Shown here in pieces: positions 4,770 to 5,877 of a stretch of 5,877 nt of DNA (the stretch's first letter is position 1; each line of letters opens with the position of its first letter). Made by a program: the position numbers and the translations under genes. Origin of the DNA: Clostridiales bacterium UBA3259 (GTDB taxonomy: Bacteria; Bacillota_A; Clostridia; Oscillospirales; Oscillospiraceae). The notes under the pieces were generated by a model. The model saw only the letters and a list, made by a program, of their open reading frames with translations. It had not been told where the DNA came from and searched no databases. Location of the stretch: assembly GCA_002362625.1 (NCBI GenBank), contig DEUP01000005.1, positions 6,022-11,898 on the forward strand, written 5' to 3'.

Positions 4770-5408
4770 TCACTCTATCTCCTTTAAATCCAAAATAGCG
4801 GTGATAAGCCCTTTGACAGCAGGAATAATCAGGAAGATCACCCAGGTAATGTACCATGCGCCGGTGAGGAAGCTGAGGATGAAGTACGCCGCAAGGCCGA
4901 TGGTCCAGATCAGACTGCCAATGCTCTTGCTCAGCTCGGATTCTTCCGGCTGGGAAGCATAGGCGGTATCCTGAGAACGGTCCTTCGTGGTGCTCAGAAT
5001 CATCAGCGCGGTGGCAGCGGCCACCATGGCCAGCAGTCCGCAGAATCCGGTTTCGGCCATTCCCATGCTGTCCAGAACCAGAACAGGGACGGGGCAGAGA
5101 ATGTACAGGGCAATACCAATGGCACGAAGCAGCTTTTTCGTGGGGGTATCCATGCCGCTGGCAGGTTTTCCCTGGGAAACCTGGGAGGTGGGAGAGGTAA
5201 AGACAGTGCCGTTGGCAGCGCCCAGAATTTCATTAATATCGCCAATGCCGATGATGGCCAGCCGGTAAGCGGCTTCCGGGGTCTTGCCCTCTTCAATCAG
5301 ATCGTTGTAGCGATCCAGGGTATTCTGCAAAATTTCCTGCTTGATATCCTCACAGCCGGTGGCTCCGGCAAAGAGAAGCTCCACATATTGTACAAGTTGA
5401 TCTTTCAT
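4770..5408 (-). CDS. HAAS-type (DUF1700-like) four-helix membrane protein, 212 aa
   Basis: Residues 1-65 form a helical domain of the HAAS/DUF1700 type: a short helix ending near E11, then EDIKQEILQNTLDRYNDLIE, then a G-x-x-PEAAYRLAI segment and IGDINEILG. Such domains are known as partners of PadR regulators and usually sit at the N-terminus of membrane proteins. A polar linker (66-92) is followed by four probable membrane helices at about 94-112, 120-138, 163-182 and 184-206. There is no enzymatic motif. The ATG at 5408 overlaps the PadR stop codon in an ATGA arrangement and is preceded by GGAGG at seven bases, so translation is probably coupled. A plausible job, inferred from the family, is to control PadR activity or to pass on a membrane signal. 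Confidence 0.8.
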   Translation of the reverse strand: MKDQLVQYVELLFAGATGCEDIKQEILQNTLDRYNDLIEEGKTPEAAYRLAIIGIGDINEILGAANGTVFTSPTSQVSQGKPASGMDTPTKKLLRAIGIALYILCPVPVLVLDSMGMAETGFCGLLAMVAAATALMILSTTKDRSQDTAYASQPEESELSKSIGSLIWTIGLAAYFILSFLTGAWYITWVIFLIIPAVKGLITAILDLKEIE

Positions 5409-5743
5409 TTTGATTCCTCCAACTCCAATAGTTTATCCATGATTTCTTTGGTTTCCTTCCACTCTTCCTTCAGACGAAAACAGGCTTCCTTTCCCGCGGC
5501 GGTGATGGTGTAGTACCGCCGTCGTGCCCCGGGGCCGTCGTTGCCCCAATAGGAAGCGATGTATCCTAATTCTTCCAACCGTTTAAAGGCTGTGTAAAGG
5601 GTGGCTTCCTTTAATTCAAACCGTCCCGCGGAGAGGGTAGAGATGACCTTGTTGATTTCATAGCCGTAGCTGTCGCCCCGAAGGAGCCGCGCCAGAATGA
5701 TGGCGTCGGTATGTCCCCGGATCAGATCACCGGCGATTGACAT
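5405..5743 (-). CDS. PadR-family transcriptional regulator, 112 aa
   Basis: This is a short winged-helix DNA-binding protein of the PadR family, which acts as a dimer and usually represses its own operon. Visible family features are LIRGHTDAIILARLLRGDSY, then GYEINKVI at the N-terminal helices, ELKEATLYTAFKRLEELGYI in the recognition-helix region, and the wing GPGARRRYYTITAAGKE, followed by a C-terminal dimerisation helix rich in Lys and Glu. An ATG at 5749 would add two residues, but the Shine-Dalgarno AAGGAGG (5757-5751) touches it, whereas it is seven bases from the ATG at 5743, which gives MSIAGDLIRG, the usual start in relatives. It leads a three-gene operon with the HAAS-type and DUF4097-like genes. 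A palindrome over its promoter is the likely operator. Confidence 0.9.
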   Translation of the reverse strand: MSIAGDLIRGHTDAIILARLLRGDSYGYEINKVISTLSAGRFELKEATLYTAFKRLEELGYIASYWGNDGPGARRRYYTITAAGKEACFRLKEEWKETKEIMDKLLELEESK

Positions 5744-5765
5744 GTGCATCCCTCCTTACGGTGCT

Positions 5766-5794
5766 ATACTACCACGAGATACCTCACCTGTCAA
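5766..5794 (-). promoter_or_regulatory. Promoter of the PadR operon
   Basis: On the minus strand, consensus TTGACA (5794-5789), a 17-bp spacer and TAGTAT (5771-5766) make a strong sigma-A promoter. Transcription would start near 5759, just before the Shine-Dalgarno of padR, so the leader is very short. Confidence 0.88.
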
Positions 5795-5802
5795 GGTATC
5801 TC
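5776..5802. promoter_or_regulatory. Palindromic operator over the PadR promoter
   Basis: GAGATACCT (5776-5784) and AGGTATCTC (5794-5802) are perfect inverted 9-bp arms separated by nine bases. The -35 box lies at the inner edge of one arm and the other arm falls in the promoter spacer, so a bound dimer would block RNA polymerase. PadR proteins commonly autoregulate through such sites; that PadR binds this one is inference. Confidence 0.75.
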
Positions 5803-5877
5803 TTTTAAAAATATATATAAATTTTCAAGAATATGAAAAAGCCCTCCCCTTGGCGCAATGTCATTAAGTTAGTGGCA
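5803..5877. other. AT-rich sequence upstream of the PadR promoter; no gene seen
   Basis: The first part (5803-5840) is very AT-rich, with alternating ATATATATA, and could act as an UP element or a curved region behind the promoter. The last 40 bases contain no start, stop arrangement or structure that I can assign. On the minus strand a short GC-rich stretch leads into CTTTTTC, which might be a weak terminator of a gene beyond the window. Confidence 0.3.

Noticed and set aside
5838..5877. Possible end of another mobile element or upstream gene at the right edge
   Set aside because: Too little sequence is present; no inverted repeat, duplication or coding signal could be confirmed.

Overview
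The window looks like a chromosomal segment of a Clostridia-type Bacillota, probably a gut commensal. The evidence is AGGAGG-type ribosome binding sites before nearly every gene, sigma-A-like promoters with 17-bp spacers, a tRNA gene encoding its own CCA, and gene families typical of gut Clostridia (PadR with a HAAS-type membrane protein, and a RepA_N-type integrative element). The taxonomic placement is inference from gene content.

Left part (1 to about 2350): debris or the end of an integrative element. On the minus strand, in transcription order, lie an MGAWG-motif protein (672-1175), a DUF5348-like protein (212-658), two U-tailed hairpins, a possible 23-codon leader peptide, and the first 15 codons of a RepA-like initiator that runs out of the window at base 1. 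On the plus strand are the last 58 codons of a tyrosine recombinase (1349-1524), cut off just before its HTFAS segment, and an intact excisionase-like double HTH protein (1565-2158). A nested palindrome (1281-1338) lies just left of the recombinase break.

Middle (about 2320-2760): an intact tRNA-Ser(UGA) on the minus strand with a strong terminator, and 168 bp upstream a shortened tRNA-Ser copy. The copy, not the intact gene, sits directly behind a near-consensus promoter, so both probably share one transcript. The 3' end of the intact tRNA faces the mobile-element side, as expected of a tRNA used as an integration site.

Right part (2702-5877): core-type genes. rsmE (16S rRNA m3U1498 methyltransferase) reads right from its own promoter. 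It converges, across a shared hairpin, on a tightly packed minus-strand operon: a PadR regulator, a four-helix membrane protein with a HAAS-like N-terminus, and a membrane-anchored DUF4097-like beta-repeat protein with an SH3-like segment and a His/Glu-rich tail. The operon promoter lies inside a perfect 9-9-9 palindrome that overlaps the -35 box, which suggests autoregulation by PadR. The most unusual features are the shortened tRNA-Ser copy with a compensatory acceptor-stem change, the leader and hairpin arrangement before repA, and the palindrome next to the broken recombinase.
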